Position numbers and translations under genes: made by a program
Part shown: piece by piece, positions 62,303-64,000 of the stretch
Layout: every line of letters starts with the position of its first letter
Numbering within the stretch: position 1 is the first letter of the stretch
The notes under the pieces: model-generated
The model's database searches: none
What the model saw: only the letters and a program-made list of their open reading frames with translations
Told to the model about the DNA's origin: nothing
Assembly (NCBI GenBank): GCA_031216445.1
Contig: CM062212.1
Span: 4,070,001-4,134,000 of the forward strand
From: Lateolabrax maculatus
Taxonomy: Eukaryota; Chordata; Actinopteri; Acropomatiformes; Lateolabracidae
Direction of reading: 5' to 3'
Length of the DNA stretch: 64,000 bases

Positions 62303-64000
62303 ACAAGTGTCTGTGTTAGCTCAGCGAGGGCTTGGCAACCTGTGCAGGATGTGCCTTCCTGTGCTGAATCACGCTCAATTCTGGATCTACGCTGCTTTGT
62401 TTATGCATAAACAAACTCCCCTGTGTGTCACCTGGCAGGCGCCACAGCTGACAGATCGTACATCATCTCTTTGGCTCATTAGAGTTAAAAAAAAAAAGAA
62501 GACAGCGAGCGAGTCCCCTGAAGGCGACTCCACTGCTGAGCTGACTCGTAGCTTTGTCATATTAACAGCTATTGACACTGATGTCTGGATTAATGACATG
62601 TTTCCCCCAAACATTATGCCATCAATTAAACAAATCTGAGACACTGAATCAACTTGTCATTTCGAGACAAGAGTGCAAACAAGATTTATTCAGCAGACTT
62701 CAGTAACATACAAAAACCCAGGCTGCTATTTTTCTTTCTGTGTCCTTTTAGAGCAACAGTTGGTTACAGGTTTTGTCGAGACTTTAGGCTTTTTATGAGC
62801 AGTACTGACACACTCAGTTTACTGTGGGGGGGTTTACACCAAACTGGCTTTCTGTGGCAGGACGTTGATCAGAAGTTATATGAGGCATGTTTGCTTTTTT
62901 AAAAAAAACTGTTTATTTATGTGCATGCCATGATATAAAAAGCTTATTTATACACGCTGCTCAGAAAAGACCACAGTACTGTTTAGACCTGTTGGTGAGA
63001 TGGACAACAGGATCAAGACTTCTTCCTTTTTTTTGGTCGTATCCATGACAACAAGTGAGTGCAGCAGACATGTGTAACTCAGGTTCACAGTTCAAACTGT
63101 GTACAACTGCATTTAGAAAACTCTCTCTTTGTGCTTCAGACATTCAAACTGTCCTCAGTGTCTCCGTCTATTCGTTGGCGATATTTATATTGCGATGTAG
63201 TGAAATCTCTGTAAAATCAATTGAGAAACTCTTTTTATAGATAAATTAACAGGGACGTCTGTTTCCTGTTAAAATGAAATAATTGATGAAGTGCATGATC
63301 ACAAAAATCACTATAAATTAAAATCCTGTCATAAATCAGTCCTGCTCATTGATTTACGACACCGGACAGAATGGACTAAAACACTGTGACCAGAAATATC
63401 AAAGTATTAATGATATTAATCCCTGACAGTTAACACTTTACTGTGAATATCATCACAGCCGGTTTCTCTCATTCAAACCAAGTCTTCTGTCTGTGTCTCT
63501 GTCCGTGGTCCTGAAACATTCAACTCGACTCTCTGTCTGAAATCAAGTAGCTCCTTCACTCTTTTCCATATAAGAGACAATGAATAGTTGTGGGCAGTGA
63601 ATAGAAGTTTATGACACTCGCAAATTATCATAATTGTGAGTCATCACTGCCAGCTGTAGAGTTGCACAACAGTAATGTTGTGTTGCATTGTGTTAATATG
63701 AGCAGAAAGAAGAGGAAAATACTGTTTTTTCTTCTGTTGTGGGACTTTTTTAGGGCTTTACAAAATGAAAATGGGGGAAGTAGTGCAATATGTGGCAAAT
63801 AGGGAGAGATTTCGGACACAGCTCAAGTCTCTGTCTCTCTCTTTCTTTCTTTTTTGTGCTGAAGCGATCCGAGCCAGCCAGTGTTTTCATCTCACAGCGT
63901 CTGTGTTTTCATCCACTGACACCGAAAAAAACTCCCATCAACCACCAGGAACCATCCCAACAACCACATCAAACATCAATCATCAAACCAAGCCACCAAA

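Larger units (their letters stand above)
48480..64000. other. Upstream flank of fam184a without a recognised gene
   Basis: About 15.5 kb of mostly AT-rich sequence. It has five long CA/TG tracts, fragments of the palindromic MITE family near 56138, 58569 and 61571, and two weak plus-strand exon candidates at 54315 and 56420. In human the neighbour upstream of FAM184A is MAN1A1; I see no mannosidase exon here. The last 150 bp are C/A-rich (CCA, AACC words) with nothing identifiable. Confidence 0.6.

Noticed and set aside
1..64000. CRISPR arrays, bacterial operons, phage or retroviral genes
   Set aside because: The tandem repeats are dinucleotide microsatellites, not spaced direct repeats, and no viral or prokaryotic protein signature is visible in any frame.

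Overview
The window looks like teleost fish nuclear DNA, probably percomorph. It is AT-rich, gene-poor and intron-dominated, with at least 28 dinucleotide microsatellites (mostly CA/TG). It also carries repeat fragments whose wording I recognise from percomorph genomes: a palindromic MITE family, hAT-type MITEs, a tRNA-like SINE head and an L2-like 3' tail. There are no bacterial or viral genes.

One protein-coding gene can be established: the 5' part of fam184a (family with sequence similarity 184 member A, a long coiled-coil protein), on the minus strand. Its first four coding exons are 47668-47507, 4381-4262, 3060-2902 and 386-147. Every junction is a consensus GT/AG site in phase 0. Together they encode the N-terminal 227 residues (54+40+53+80). 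The remaining exons lie beyond the left edge of the window. Intron 1 is about 43.1 kb and fills two thirds of the window; introns 2 and 3 are 1.2 and 2.5 kb. The start codon is fixed by an in-frame TGA 18 nt upstream, and it lies in a CpG-rich segment (about 47440-48260) that is the likely promoter and 5'UTR.

Left to right: 1-4381 holds exons 4, 3 and 2 with short repeat-bearing introns, including a 224-bp foldback in intron 2 and a (CA)34 tract directly beside the exon 3 splice donor. Positions 4382-47506 are intron 1. It contains microsatellites, a palindromic MITE (about 10084-10408), a SINE-like fragment, three hAT-type fossils (one still carrying a frameshifted BED zinc finger) and several complex unique-looking blocks that may be conserved non-coding DNA. 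Positions 47507-48480 are exon 1 and the CpG-rich promoter. Positions 48480-64000 are upstream sequence with more microsatellites and repeat fragments; I recognise no known gene there. Two short plus-strand segments (54315-54391 and 56420-56485) have good splice signals and compatible reading frames and are listed only as weak exon candidates.

I found no convincing new biological system. The items most worth a second look are the UG-repeat next to the exon 3 donor, the two large foldback structures, the BED/hAT fossil and the unexplained plus-strand candidate exons. Homology statements rest on remembered family sequences; no database search was run.
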